Shown piece by piece: positions 34,526-43,789 of a DNA stretch of 64,000 bases. The stretch comes from Chitinophaga oryziterrae. GTDB taxonomy: Bacteria; Bacteroidota; Bacteroidia; Chitinophagales; Chitinophagaceae. The notes below the pieces were generated by a model, which was not told where the DNA came from, did not search any database, and saw only the letters and a program-made list of their open reading frames with translations. A program made the position numbers and the translations under genes. Numbering within the stretch: the stretch's first letter is position 1; each line of letters starts with the position of its first letter. The DNA lies in contig NZ_WRXO01000002.1 of NCBI RefSeq assembly GCF_009758125.1, positions 620,001-684,000 of the forward strand. Direction: 5' to 3'.

Positions 34526-35364
34526 TTGCAACGATAGTAGGAACAGGTTTAATAGGAGGCTCTCTGGCTATCAGCCTGAAAGAAAAGGGCATAGCTAACT
34601 GGATCATCGGCGTGGATCAGAATGAAAGCAATCTGCAGAAGGCAAAAGAATTGCAGATCATTGATGAAGGCGCTTCTCTGGAAGATGCGATGCAACGTTC
34701 CGAACTGATCATCCTGGCGATACCGGTAGATGCATTGCTGAAAGTAATGCCCTCCATACTGGATAGTGCGGCGTCTAACCATGTAATCATGGATGTAGGC
34801 TCCACAAAAGAAAAAATATTGCAACTCGTTGCCGGTCATCCAAAGAGAGGGCGCTTTGTGGCGGCCCATCCCATGGCCGGCACGGAGTATTCCGGTCCGG
34901 AAGCAGCTATACGGAATCTCTTCGCGCAGAAAACAATGGTGCTGTGTGATGTAAAGAACAGTGACGAAGATGCGCTGGAAGTGATAGAAAATATGGTAGA
35001 CAAATTACAGATGCGTCTCGTATATATGAATGCAGTGGAGCATGATCTGCACACGGCCTATGTATCACACATCTCCCATATTACTTCTTTTGCACTGGCG
35101 CTGACGGTACTGGAAAAGGAGAAGGAGCAGGGACGCATCTTTGAACTGGCAAGTGGTGGTTTTGAATCTACGGTGCGTCTGGCAAAGAGCTCTCCTGATA
35201 TGTGGGTGCCTATCTTCAAGCATAACCGTAACAATGTGCTGGACGTGCTGGAAGAACATATTCACCAGTTGCAGCAAATGAAACAGCTGCTGGAAGATGA
35301 AGATTACGATACTTTTTATAAGCTCATTCAGAAATCAAATAAGATAAAAAAAATCCTGAAATAA
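34522..35364 (+). CDS. tyrA: Prephenate dehydrogenase
   Basis: 280 residues. N-terminal Rossmann motif V-G-T-G-L-I-G-G-S at 6-14 with D31 closing the beta-alpha-beta fold, pointing to NAD+. The substrate histidine lies in H-P-M-A-G-T-E-Y-S-G-P (H116), and the C-terminal all-helical dimerisation domain has H-I-S-H-I-T-S-F-A. Oxidatively decarboxylates prephenate to 4-hydroxyphenylpyruvate. There is no ACT domain, so feedback by Tyr may act elsewhere. Confidence 0.93.
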   Translation: MIATIVGTGLIGGSLAISLKEKGIANWIIGVDQNESNLQKAKELQIIDEGASLEDAMQRSELIILAIPVDALLKVMPSILDSAASNHVIMDVGSTKEKILQLVAGHPKRGRFVAAHPMAGTEYSGPEAAIRNLFAQKTMVLCDVKNSDEDALEVIENMVDKLQMRLVYMNAVEHDLHTAYVSHISHITSFALALTVLEKEKEQGRIFELASGGFESTVRLAKSSPDMWVPIFKHNRNNVLDVLEEHIHQLQQMKQLLEDEDYDTFYKLIQKSNKIKKILK

Positions 35365-35370
35365 GTTCAT

Positions 35371-36462
35371 ATGGAACAGATACTTGCAAAAACAAAATTC
35401 TCCGATCCGACTTCAGATAAGAAGCCGTTGATCATTTCCGGTCCATGCAGCGCAGAAACCGAAGAACAGGTACTTGAAACAGCACAGCGCCTGGCTAAAA
35501 CCGGTAAAGTGGACATCCTCCGCGCCGGCATCTGGAAACCCCGTACCCGCCCCGGTTCTTTCGAAGGTATCGGTGTGAAAGGTTTACCCTGGTTACAGAA
35601 AGCAAAAGCCCTGACAGGTTTACCCCTGGCGGTGGAAGTAGCGACTGCCAAACAGGTGGAAGAAGCACTGGAACATGGTGTTGATATCCTCTGGATTGGC
35701 GCCCGTACTACTGTAAATCCTTTCTCTGTACAGGAAGTGGCTGATGCACTGAAAGGTGTGGATACGACTGTATTGATCAAGAACCCGATCAACCCTGATC
35801 TGGAACTGTGGATCGGCGCTGTGGAACGTGTACGTAACTCCGGTATCACCAAAATAGGATTGATCCACCGTGGTTTCTCCAGCTATGGTAATACTGAATA
35901 CCGTAATGCTCCAATGTGGCACCTGCCTATCGAAATGAAACGCCGTATGCCTGAGTTGCCTATGATCTGTGATCCTAGTCATATCAGCGGTCGTCGTGAC
36001 ATTCTGCAGGAAGTTTCCCAGGAAGCTATTGACCTGGATTACGATGGTCTGATGATAGAATCTCATATCGATCCGGATAACGCATGGAGCGATGCAAAAC
36101 AACAGATCACACCGGAAAGACTGGCAGAATTGCTGGATGGTCTTGTATGGCGTCATGAACGCACAGACAAGAAAGAATTCAACTCTGCGCTGGACAAACT
36201 CCGTGGTCAGATCAACCAGATAGATGATGAGATCCTGCTGTTACTCGGTAACCGTATGAAGATTGCTGAAAAGATCGGTATATACAAGAAGGAGAACAAT
36301 GTTACCATCTTACAGACCAATCGCTGGAACGAGATCCTGGAACGTGGTATTGCCAAAGGTGAGAAACTGGGCCTGACAAAAGATTTCATCCTGAAATACT
36401 TCGATGCGGTTCACCTGGAATCTATCAACAGACAGAATAGAGTGATGAACGAAGACAAATAG
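35371..36462 (+). CDS. Bifunctional DAHP synthase / chorismate mutase
   Basis: 363 residues. The N-terminal domain (1-~260) is a type I-beta DAHP synthase: I-S-G-P-C-S at 22-27, K-P-R-T-R-P-G-S-F at 56-64, G-A-R-T at 110-113, I-G-L-I-H-R-G at 162-168, and D-P-S-H-I-S-G at 201-207. The C-terminal domain (about 271-356) is an AroQ chorismate mutase (L-R-G-Q-I-N-Q-I-D-D-E-I-L, R-M-K-I-A-E-K-I-G-I-Y-K). It thus catalyses the entry step of the shikimate pathway and the branch step to prephenate. In characterised fusions of this order the mutase domain lets prephenate/chorismate inhibit DAHP synthase. It lies 6 bp after tyrA. Confidence 0.95.
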   Translation: MEQILAKTKFSDPTSDKKPLIISGPCSAETEEQVLETAQRLAKTGKVDILRAGIWKPRTRPGSFEGIGVKGLPWLQKAKALTGLPLAVEVATAKQVEEALEHGVDILWIGARTTVNPFSVQEVADALKGVDTTVLIKNPINPDLELWIGAVERVRNSGITKIGLIHRGFSSYGNTEYRNAPMWHLPIEMKRRMPELPMICDPSHISGRRDILQEVSQEAIDLDYDGLMIESHIDPDNAWSDAKQQITPERLAELLDGLVWRHERTDKKEFNSALDKLRGQINQIDDEILLLLGNRMKIAEKIGIYKKENNVTILQTNRWNEILERGIAKGEKLGLTKDFILKYFDAVHLESINRQNRVMNEDK

Positions 36463-36474
36463 ACCTAACAAAAT

Positions 36475-37500
36475 ATGAGAACGTTATCTTACCAGTTCCA
36501 GCATAGTAATACGAAATATTATCTGGGAGAAAGCCTGCTACAGCTGGGCAATTATGCAGATCCTGCCAGGTCGGTCCTGGTACTGGATGAGAATGTGGAC
36601 AAACACCATGGGCATAAATTGTCGGGATGGAAAAAGCTGGTGATCCCGGATGGGGAAGAAAATAAAAGCGAAGATGTGCTGGAGCAGATCATCAACGGGT
36701 TGATAGAACTGGAAGCAGACCGCAAAACAATGCTCATTGGCATTGGTGGCGGTATGACCACAGATCTCACCGGTTATGCATCCAGTATTTATATGCGCGG
36801 TATGCCTGTAGGATTTGTACCTACAACTTTGCTGGCACAGGTAGATGCGTCCATAGGAGGAAAGAACGGTATCAACCATGGTAAACATAAGAACCTGCTG
36901 GGTACCATCCGTCAACCGGAGTTCATTCTTTTTGATTATTCCTTACCGTTAACAATGCCTGATGATGAATGGCATAACGGCTTTGCGGAGATCATCAAGT
37001 ATGCCTGTATCATGGATGCCACACTGTTCACCTACCTGGAAGAAAACCGGGAGAAAGCGATGCAACGCGATGTGGCCATACTGGAATACCTGGTAGAACG
37101 TTCTGTGGAACTGAAGACCAAAGTAGTACTGGAAGATGAGTTTGAGAACGGCTCCCGCCGCTGGCTCAACTTCGGTCACACGCTGGGGCATGCTGTAGAG
37201 AAACTGGAAAATATTGCACATGGTAAAGCCGTGGCTATTGGTATGGTGGCAGCAGCCAAAATATCAGAGAAGCTGAAAGGCTTACCGGTAGAGCAAACCA
37301 ACCGGCTGATCCGCCTCATTAATGACTACCAGTTGCCCGTAACGCTTACATCCAATAAAGAAGAAGTGTATAACATCTTCAGAATGGATAAGAAGAGGGA
37401 AGGAGATGCTATTCATTTTGTATTGCTGGAAGAAATAGGAAAAGCATTAACACAGGCTGTACCTATTTCAGAATTAAAGCAACTGCTGGACGAACTATAA
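36475..37500 (+). CDS. aroB: 3-dehydroquinate synthase
   Basis: 341 residues. NAD-binding G-I-G-G-G-M-T-T-D-L-T-G-Y near 97-109, A-Q-V-D-A-S-I-G-G-K-N-G-I-N substrate loop near 121-134, and zinc ligands in G-F-A-E-I-I-K, G-H-T-L-G-H-A-V-E and H-G-K-A-V-A-I-G-M. Converts DAHP to 3-dehydroquinate. Twelve bases separate it from the preceding gene. Confidence 0.95.
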   Translation: MRTLSYQFQHSNTKYYLGESLLQLGNYADPARSVLVLDENVDKHHGHKLSGWKKLVIPDGEENKSEDVLEQIINGLIELEADRKTMLIGIGGGMTTDLTGYASSIYMRGMPVGFVPTTLLAQVDASIGGKNGINHGKHKNLLGTIRQPEFILFDYSLPLTMPDDEWHNGFAEIIKYACIMDATLFTYLEENREKAMQRDVAILEYLVERSVELKTKVVLEDEFENGSRRWLNFGHTLGHAVEKLENIAHGKAVAIGMVAAAKISEKLKGLPVEQTNRLIRLINDYQLPVTLTSNKEEVYNIFRMDKKREGDAIHFVLLEEIGKALTQAVPISELKQLLDEL

Positions 37501-37510
37501 AAAAGAAAAA

Positions 37511-38785
37511 ATGCAAGTAACAATATTACCCGGCACTATAAACGGCACTGTTACCGCCAACCCATCCAAAAGCGCTATGCAGCGTGCGGTGGCAGCTGCG
37601 TTGCTGAGCAATGGCAAAAGTATTATCCGTAATCCCGGCCTTAGCGATGACTGCCTGGCAGCATTGGATGTAGCAGAGAAACTGGGCGCTGTAGTGATAA
37701 GAACAGAAGAGCATATTGAAATAACAGGCAGTGGTGTTCATCCGCGTTCCAATGAAATCAATTGCGGAGAATCAGGACTGGGCATTCGTATGTTCACCCC
37801 GATCGCTTCACTGTCTGCACAGGCGATAACGATTAATGGTCATGGTAGTTTAACTACCCGTCCTATGAATTTCTTTGAAGAAGTATTACCTCAGCTGGAT
37901 GTAAAATGCAGCACTTTTGAAGGTAAGCTGCCGTTGAAGATACAGGGACCATTGAAAGCAAAAAATATTACGATAGATGGTTCTCTCAGTTCACAGTTCC
38001 TTACCGGTCTGCTGATGGCCTATGGTGCTGTGGCAGAAGAGGTGACTATCACTGTAAAAGACCTGAAAAGCAAACCATACATTGCATTAACACTGCAACT
38101 GATGGAGCAGTTCGGTGTGAAAGTAACAGAAGAGAGATTTGAGAAATTCCATTTTGGTAAAAAGCAGGCGTATAAAGCAGGCGAGTATACCGTGGAAGGT
38201 GACTGGAGCGGTGCTGCTTTCCTGTTGGTAGCTGCGGCTGTAGCTGGTAAAGCGGAAGTACATCATCTGAATACACATTCTGCACAATCGGATAAAGCGA
38301 TCCTGGAAGCATTGGAGAAAGCAGGTGCAGGCCTGTTACCTGGTATGTTTACAATGATCGTGGAGAAACATCAATTGAATGCATTTGATTTTGATGCCAC
38401 TGACTGTCCTGATTTATTCCCTCCTTTAGTAGCACTGGCAGCTAATTGTCATGGTACTTCCAAGATCTTAGGTGTAAGCAGACTGGCGCATAAAGAGAGT
38501 GACCGTGGTAAAACACTGCAGGAAGAATTTGGTAAACTGGGTATCACGATAGACCTTCATGGAGATGAAATGCTGGTACATGGTGGTACAGGGATCAAAG
38601 GCGGACTGGTACATTCACATGCAGATCATCGCATTGCCATGGCTTGTGCAGTAGCAGCATTAACGGCAGACGGTCCTGTGATCATAGAAAAAGCAGAAGC
38701 CATCAACAAGTCTTATCCAGAGTTTTATGATCATCTGCAGAAGATAGGTGGTGTGGTGAAAGCAGGAGAACCGCAGGGTATATAA
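37511..38785 (+). CDS. aroA: 3-phosphoshikimate 1-carboxyvinyltransferase (EPSP synthase)
   Basis: 424 residues with the two-domain beta-alpha-beta repeat fold. P-S-K-S near residue 18 and G-E-S-G-L-G-I-R-M-F near 86-95 match the PEP/shikimate phosphate site; G-S-L-S-S-Q-F-L-T-G-L near 157 and D-C-P-D-L-F-P-P-L near 297 are further family marks. The usual G-N-A-G-T is G-E-S-G-L, seen in the more divergent Bacteroidota/Chlamydia-like branch. Produces EPSP from shikimate 3-phosphate and PEP. Confidence 0.93.
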   Translation: MQVTILPGTINGTVTANPSKSAMQRAVAAALLSNGKSIIRNPGLSDDCLAALDVAEKLGAVVIRTEEHIEITGSGVHPRSNEINCGESGLGIRMFTPIASLSAQAITINGHGSLTTRPMNFFEEVLPQLDVKCSTFEGKLPLKIQGPLKAKNITIDGSLSSQFLTGLLMAYGAVAEEVTITVKDLKSKPYIALTLQLMEQFGVKVTEERFEKFHFGKKQAYKAGEYTVEGDWSGAAFLLVAAAVAGKAEVHHLNTHSAQSDKAILEALEKAGAGLLPGMFTMIVEKHQLNAFDFDATDCPDLFPPLVALAANCHGTSKILGVSRLAHKESDRGKTLQEEFGKLGITIDLHGDEMLVHGGTGIKGGLVHSHADHRIAMACAVAALTADGPVIIEKAEAINKSYPEFYDHLQKIGGVVKAGEPQGI

Positions 38786-38810
38786 TATTTAACAAAAAGT
38801 AATATTCCGC

Positions 38811-39806
38811 ATGAACAGTTTTGGTAGATTATTCCGGGTGAATGTTTTTGGTGAATCTCATGGTGAAAGTGTGGGCGTTAATATAGACGGCATTCCTGCC
38901 GGTATCCCGCTTACACAGGAAGACTTTCTGCCCGATCTCAGCCGTCGTAAGGCTGGTGCAAAAGGTACTACTCCCCGCAAGGAAGATGATCTGCCGCATA
39001 TAAAATCCGGTGTGTTTAATGATCATACCACCGGTGCACCCATCACGATATTATTCGAGAACAATAATACCCGCAGTACGGATTATGAAAAGCTGCGTGA
39101 ATTTCCCCGCCCTGGTCATGCCGACTTTGTAGCTACCGCTAAATACGGCGGCTTTGAGGATTACCGCGGCGGCGGACATTTCAGCGGAAGGCTTACCCTT
39201 AACCTGGTGGCTGCCGGTGTGATCGCTAAAAAGATCCTGGGAGAAAATATTACTGTCCGCGCTAGGCTGACAGAAGTAGCCGGATTACCGGATGCGGAAA
39301 AAGGACTGGAAGCTGCGATTGCAGCCAAAGATTCTGTGGGCGGGATTGTAGAATGTGTGGTAGAAGGATTGCCTGTTGGATTAGGAGAACCTTTCTTCGA
39401 CTCTGTAGAGTCTACCATTGCACATGCCGTATTTGCGATCCCTGCTATCAAAGGGATAGAGTTTGGCTCCGGCTTTGCCGCTGCCCGTATGAAAGGGGTG
39501 GAACATAATGATGCTATTCTTGATGCTACCGGCAAAACTGCCACCAATCATGCAGGTGGAGTAGTAGGTGGTATTACCAATGGAAATCCGCTGGTATTCC
39601 GTGTAGCGGTGAAACCTACATCCAGCACGCCTAAAGAACAGCATACTTTAAATGTAAAGAGCGGTGAAGTGGAGGCTTTTAGTGTGAAAGGGCGTCATGA
39701 CTTATGTATTGCGCTGAGGGTACCTGTTGTATTGGAAGCTGTTGCCGCGATGGCATTGGCGGATTTTATGCTTATAGAGCAGAGAAGTGGAAGAATCTGG
39801 AAATGA
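38811..39806 (+). CDS. aroC: Chorismate synthase
   Basis: 331 residues, somewhat shorter than the common 350-390. The first signature G-E-S-H-G-E-S-V-G-V at 15-24, R-P-G-H-A-D near 101, F-E-D-Y-R-G-G-G-H-F-S-G-R-L-T near 115-129, and H-D-L-C-I-A-L-R-V-P near the end with the conserved aspartate-arginine pair. FMN-dependent elimination of phosphate from EPSP. Last gene of the operon; aroE, aroK and aroD/Q are not in the window. Confidence 0.95.
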   Translation: MNSFGRLFRVNVFGESHGESVGVNIDGIPAGIPLTQEDFLPDLSRRKAGAKGTTPRKEDDLPHIKSGVFNDHTTGAPITILFENNNTRSTDYEKLREFPRPGHADFVATAKYGGFEDYRGGGHFSGRLTLNLVAAGVIAKKILGENITVRARLTEVAGLPDAEKGLEAAIAAKDSVGGIVECVVEGLPVGLGEPFFDSVESTIAHAVFAIPAIKGIEFGSGFAAARMKGVEHNDAILDATGKTATNHAGGVVGGITNGNPLVFRVAVKPTSSTPKEQHTLNVKSGEVEAFSVKGRHDLCIALRVPVVLEAVAAMALADFMLIEQRSGRIWK

Positions 39807-39853
39807 ATAATTTCGGGGTCTGGGGCCAAGCCCCGGAAAAGATCCTAACAAAA

Positions 39854-39882
39854 AAAGGATGACCGCAGGTCATCCTTTTTTT
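39854..39882. terminator. Terminator of the aromatic operon
   Basis: AAAGGATGACC, loop GCA, GGTCATCC and a run of seven T. A GGGGC-CAA-GCCCC hairpin precedes it at about 39821-39833. The A-run on the other side also serves the converging FKBP gene. Confidence 0.88.
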
Positions 39883-39908
39883 GTTCAATATCCCCGAGGG
39901 GGATAAAA

Positions 39909-40622
39909 CTATTTCTCAATAGCCAGTAATTCAACTTCAAACACCAGCGCACTACCAGGACCAATCTTCGGACCTGCCTGACGATCGCCATAAGCTAATT
40001 CAGAAGGAATGAATAATTTCCATTTAGAACCAACCGGCATTAACTGTAAAGCCTCTGTCCAGCCTTTGATCACACCACTCACAGGGAAGGAGATCGGTTC
40101 ACCTCTTTCTACAGAGCTATCAAACACGGTACCGTCGATTAACGTACCATGATAATGTGTTTTTACTTTGTCGTTGATGGTTGGTTTAGGACCGTCTCCC
40201 GCTTTCAGGATCACGTATTGTAAACCGCTGGGTAGGGTAACTACACCAGGTTTTGTTTTATTCTCAGCGAGGAACTGCTCACCTACAACCTTATTCTTTG
40301 ACATCTTTTCTGCTTTTAATTTTTGTAGATAATCACTTATGCTCATATTGCATTGATCTTTAGTTAATAATGGGGTTGTGCCTTTTGCAGCATCCTTTAT
40401 AGCTTTAATCAGCAAATCATAATTCAGGCTGTCCATTCCCTGTGCTTTCAGCGTACTGCCGATATCCTGGCCGATGCCATAACTCACAGTGTCTATTTTT
40501 GTTTTGATCAGGGGATTCACCTTTACAGTGCTTCCTTTGGCTTTAACAGCGGTTTTTTTCTGTGCAAACCCGGGAAGGGATAAGAGGCTTAATGCTCCCA
40601 GTAACAGGGCGTTTTTATTCAT
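39909..40622 (-). CDS. FKBP-type peptidyl-prolyl cis-trans isomerase, secreted
   Basis: 237 residues from the ATG at 40622, which starts a signal peptide (M-N-K-N-A-L-L-L-G-A-L-S-L-L-S-L, cleavage after F-A-Q); an ATG 12 bases upstream adds M-N-C-F. A FKBP_N-type helical dimerisation region (about 45-125) is followed by the FKBP domain (~135-237: V-K-T-H-Y-H-G-T-L-I-D-G-T-V-F-D-S-S, V-I-K-G-W-T-E-A-L-Q-L-M-P-V-G, I-P-S-E-L-A-Y-G-D). Resembles FkpA/Mip periplasmic foldases. Last of three minus-strand genes that may be cotranscribed. Confidence 0.92.
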   Translation of the reverse strand: MNKNALLLGALSLLSLPGFAQKKTAVKAKGSTVKVNPLIKTKIDTVSYGIGQDIGSTLKAQGMDSLNYDLLIKAIKDAAKGTTPLLTKDQCNMSISDYLQKLKAEKMSKNKVVGEQFLAENKTKPGVVTLPSGLQYVILKAGDGPKPTINDKVKTHYHGTLIDGTVFDSSVERGEPISFPVSGVIKGWTEALQLMPVGSKWKLFIPSELAYGDRQAGPKIGPGSALVFEVELLAIEK

Positions 40623-40677
40623 AAAACAGTTCATTATCAGTTGTAATGGTATAATTTGACAGGTTGCAAGTTAGTAA

Positions 40678-42570
40678 CTATTTAATTACCGGCAATTCAA
40701 TTAGGGATGGATGCTGCGCATCATGATAAATATGGACCGTCGCTTTCCGGAAATCCTTATCATCACAATGGTAGATATCCGTGAATACCTGTGGGTTCCG
40801 GTCAACCAATGGGAACCAGCTGCTCTGCACCTGTATCATCACTTTATGCCCTTTTTTGAAGGTATGCGCAATGTCAGGGATGCTGAAAGATACATCTGTT
40901 GGCTGATCGGGTACGAAGGCAACAGGCTTTTCGAAGCTGTTGCGGTACTTCCCACGCATGATCTCGCCACGTACCAGCATCTGGTAACCTCCCATCGGAT
41001 AAGTAGCAGAAGGCATCCTGCGGTGTTCGCTGGCATCATCTGCGCCATATTTGAAATCATCCGGGAATACGTCTACGAGTTTCACGATGAAGTCGGCATC
41101 AGTCCCGCTGGTGCTTACTATCAGTTTTGCCAGCAGGGGACCTGCCAGGGTAAGATCTTCCTTCAGTACGGCGGTTTCAAATACAGCCACATCCGGGCGG
41201 CGTGAAGCAAAACGCTGGTCGTCAGTCATATAGCTGATGGTGCGGGTAAAATGTACATCTTCTGTATAAGGAACCGGTTTGGCAGGATCGCTCACATATT
41301 CGCTGAAGCTGTTGGCCGCAATAGGTTTCGTGAAATCCAGTTTGCCGTCGGGCTGCAGGTAGACAGGCGTAGGCTGCATACCGGCAGGAGGCCATTGAGG
41401 CAGTTGTTTCCATTGATTTTCCCCGGTAAAGAAAACGGTGGCTTCTGCGATATCCGGCGCAGGACCTTTACCATTCAGGTAATATTCAAAGAAGGGAATT
41501 TCTACGTGTTGCTCGTACCATTCAGCCGTGTTGCTGTCGAAATGAACGTTGCCGAGATGGGTGCCGTCTTTAGACGCCCATTGCCCATGGTACCAGGGGC
41601 CCATTACCAGGCGGTTATTAGCCTGCGGACTTTGTTTCTCTATCGATTTATACACATTCCAGGCGCCGAAGCAGTCTTCCGCATCGAAGAGTCCGCCCAC
41701 TTCCAGCATAGCTGGCTGTACATTCTTTAAGAAAGGACGTACGTTGCGGGCTTTCCACCAGTTGTCCAGGTCGGGATGATTGCAGAGGTCTTTCCAGAAA
41801 GCGATACTATCTCCCATTAATTTAGAGAAGTTCCTGATAGCGCCTGTTTTCAGGTACCAGGCGTAGCTGTCTTTAGAATCGAACTCGAAGTCTTTAGGCC
41901 CTACGGTAGTAGGCTGGGGGCGGGGTTGTCCGAAGCTGGTATAAAAAGAGAAAGCATCATCAATAAAAAATGCCCCGTTGTGGTGAAAATCATCACCCAT
42001 AAACCAGTCTGTAACCGGCGCCTGCGGGCTTACGGCCTTTAATGCAGGATGACCGCTCAGTGCCGCCATGGTAGAGTAAAAGCCGGGGTATGAGATACCG
42101 AATACACCTATGTTGCCGTTATTGTTAGCCAGGTTTTTCACAAGCCAGTCTATGGTATCATAGGTATCACTGGCTTCATCGATATCCTGTTTGGTTTTTT
42201 TATTGGGATTAAAGGGGCGTACATCTACAAAAGTTCCTTCACTCATCCATCTTCCTCTTACATCCTGTAGTATCATGATATAACCTTTTTGAAGGTAGTT
42301 ATTCAGATAGGTATTGTAGTAAGGGCGGAATGCATTATCACCATATGGCGCACAGGAATAAGGAGTGCGGGTCATCAGCATGGGATGTTTTTCAGCGTTG
42401 TCTTTTGGAAGATAGATGGAGGTGAAGAGTTTAACACCGTCCCGCATAGGTATGTACACTTCTTTTTTGGTGTAGTGTTCATACATCCATAGTGAATCTT
42501 TGTTCACTGCCCTGGAGCATGCCGTATGCATAAACATACCCACTATGAGCAGGCATAGCAATTTTCTCAT
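40678..42570 (-). CDS. CocE/NonD family hydrolase (peptidase S15-like), lipoprotein
   Basis: 630 residues. N-terminal lipoprotein signal (M-R-K-L-L-C-L-L-I-V-G-M-F-M-H-T-A-C, lipobox Cys18). An alpha/beta-hydrolase with nucleophile S160 in G-I-S-Y-P-G, the oxyanion and N-terminal region V-Y-I-P-M-R-D-G-V-K-L, and the late acid/histidine around the jelly-roll C-terminal domain (about 430-630) typical of S15/CocE enzymes. The family includes X-prolyl dipeptidyl peptidases, glutaryl-7-ACA acylases and cocaine esterase; substrate not assignable. Anchored to a membrane facing the periplasm or outside. Confidence 0.88.
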   Translation of the reverse strand: MRKLLCLLIVGMFMHTACSRAVNKDSLWMYEHYTKKEVYIPMRDGVKLFTSIYLPKDNAEKHPMLMTRTPYSCAPYGDNAFRPYYNTYLNNYLQKGYIMILQDVRGRWMSEGTFVDVRPFNPNKKTKQDIDEASDTYDTIDWLVKNLANNNGNIGVFGISYPGFYSTMAALSGHPALKAVSPQAPVTDWFMGDDFHHNGAFFIDDAFSFYTSFGQPRPQPTTVGPKDFEFDSKDSYAWYLKTGAIRNFSKLMGDSIAFWKDLCNHPDLDNWWKARNVRPFLKNVQPAMLEVGGLFDAEDCFGAWNVYKSIEKQSPQANNRLVMGPWYHGQWASKDGTHLGNVHFDSNTAEWYEQHVEIPFFEYYLNGKGPAPDIAEATVFFTGENQWKQLPQWPPAGMQPTPVYLQPDGKLDFTKPIAANSFSEYVSDPAKPVPYTEDVHFTRTISYMTDDQRFASRRPDVAVFETAVLKEDLTLAGPLLAKLIVSTSGTDADFIVKLVDVFPDDFKYGADDASEHRRMPSATYPMGGYQMLVRGEIMRGKYRNSFEKPVAFVPDQPTDVSFSIPDIAHTFKKGHKVMIQVQSSWFPLVDRNPQVFTDIYHCDDKDFRKATVHIYHDAQHPSLIELPVIK

Positions 42571-42595
42571 AAGCTTTTACTGAGTTTGATGGTTA

Positions 42596-42946
42596 TTATG
42601 ATAGCAGGCTTTCCCTGTCTTTCTTTGGCAATGATTTTACAACAAGGTCATATGAATCCCTGATCCATTGAAGCAGGAGTTTGTTGGGTATGTTGGAATG
42701 TACATCTACTGTATTCCAGTGTTTTTTATTCATGTGATATCCGGGAGTAACGCCATCATAACGTTCGCGTAATTCAACCGCGTTTTCGGGATCGCACTTC
42801 AGGTTAACCGATTGAAAGTTGTCAATGTTGGTGAGTACGAAGATCTTTCCTTTTACTTTATATACAAGAATTTCTTCCCCGAATGGGAACTCTTCTGTTA
42901 CACCTGGCAGTGAAATGCAATATTCCTGGAGTTGTTCAATATTCAT
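42596..42946 (-). CDS. MmcQ/YjbR family protein
   Basis: 116 residues, full family length. M-N-I-E-Q-L-Q-E-Y-C, G-V-T-E-E-F-P-F-G, V-Y-K-V-K-G-K-I-F-V, N-L-K-C-D-P-E-N-A and P-G-Y-H-M-N-K-K-H-W-N-T-V match the MmcQ/YjbR fold (double-wing helix, CyaY-like), sometimes called DNA-binding but without proven function. 25 bp upstream of the S15 hydrolase gene on the same strand. Confidence 0.88.
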   Translation of the reverse strand: MNIEQLQEYCISLPGVTEEFPFGEEILVYKVKGKIFVLTNIDNFQSVNLKCDPENAVELRERYDGVTPGYHMNKKHWNTVDVHSNIPNKLLLQWIRDSYDLVVKSLPKKDRESLLS

Positions 42947-42974
42947 AGCCCTTCAAAGTTAAGGATCATTTGCT

Positions 42975-43024
42975 AAAAAAGAGCCGGGGCCAGCCTCAGC
43001 AAACAGCTGAAGGAATAGCCCCGG
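42975..43024 (-). terminator. Terminator of the membrane protein gene ending at 43088
   Basis: On the minus strand CCGGGGC (43024-43018), a 27-base region that itself holds a CAGC/GCTG stem, GCCCCGG (42990-42984), then CTCTTTTTT. Confidence 0.7.
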
Positions 43025-43087
43025 TCAAATATTGAAAGTTGTTTACTTTGCTACGATGCAGATGATATGGTTGGTTTTTTCTGAATC

Positions 43088-43606
43088 TTATACTTTACTG
43101 ATGGAAAGGATCACACGTGAATGACGGCCGTAAACAATCTCTACTTCCTGCCCTGCCCGGAAATCGTTCAGGCGTCCGCGCATCCAGTAGAAGAGCCGTT
43201 GTTTCTTTTTCAGTCCTTCCTTTTTTACGATAAAGCTGGTTTGCATATCGTTGTTACCCTGGTACACTGTTTCAAGTGGCACCTGTATCTGTCCTTTCTG
43301 TAAAGTAGTAAGGTCTTTTTTGATAGTGTAGTAGCGAACATCTGTTACTTTGATGAGTGCGAATATCAGCACTAAAACGAAAGTCAGCAGCCATGTCCAG
43401 AACCAGGCATTCTTGTAAGAGAATAATGACTGATCTACTTCTTCCTGAGTAAGACGGCTTTTTAGAAATAGTTGTGGCACAAAGGCTGCAATCAGCACTA
43501 GTGTCAGGCCGATCAACATAAATTTGGTGATCTGCCTTTTGTTCTTTTTCAACGCATCCTGTAGGAGAAAGATTTCCTCAGTGGTCATAAAAGAGTAATC
43601 CTGCAT
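43088..43606 (-). CDS. Hypothetical membrane protein with two membrane helices
   Basis: 172 residues from the ATG at 43606 (M-Q-D-Y-S-F-M-T-T-E-E-I); in-frame codons reach 43633 but add only nine residues. Two hydrophobic helices (about 31-50 and 68-92) join a soluble C-terminal domain (about 95-172) of beta character with Y-Y-T-I-K-K-D-L-T-T-L and G-Q-E-V-E-I-V-Y-G-R-H-S-R-V-I-L. No family recognised. Flanked by its own terminator and 184 bp from gcvP. Confidence 0.65.
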   Translation of the reverse strand: MQDYSFMTTEEIFLLQDALKKNKRQITKFMLIGLTLVLIAAFVPQLFLKSRLTQEEVDQSLFSYKNAWFWTWLLTFVLVLIFALIKVTDVRYYTIKKDLTTLQKGQIQVPLETVYQGNNDMQTSFIVKKEGLKKKQRLFYWMRGRLNDFRAGQEVEIVYGRHSRVILSISKV

Positions 43607-43736
43607 AGTTATAATGGTTTTTCTGAATACCAATATATATAATTTAGTGTTAAATCGTTTTATTTATAATATGTTTTTGGAAATAATTTTGTATATGCGG
43701 GGTAATAGATTGATAGTCATACTATCTTTTTTTAAA

Positions 43737-43765
43737 TAAAAAACCCCGGACAGACTGTCCGGGGT
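43737..43765 (-). terminator. gcvP terminator
   Basis: ACCCCGGACAGACTGTCCGGGGT (a near-perfect 23-base palindrome, 43743-43765) with an A-rich plus strand on the left giving a T-run on the minus strand. Confidence 0.88.
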
Positions 43766-43789
43766 GTAAAATATCAGGAAATTCCTTTT

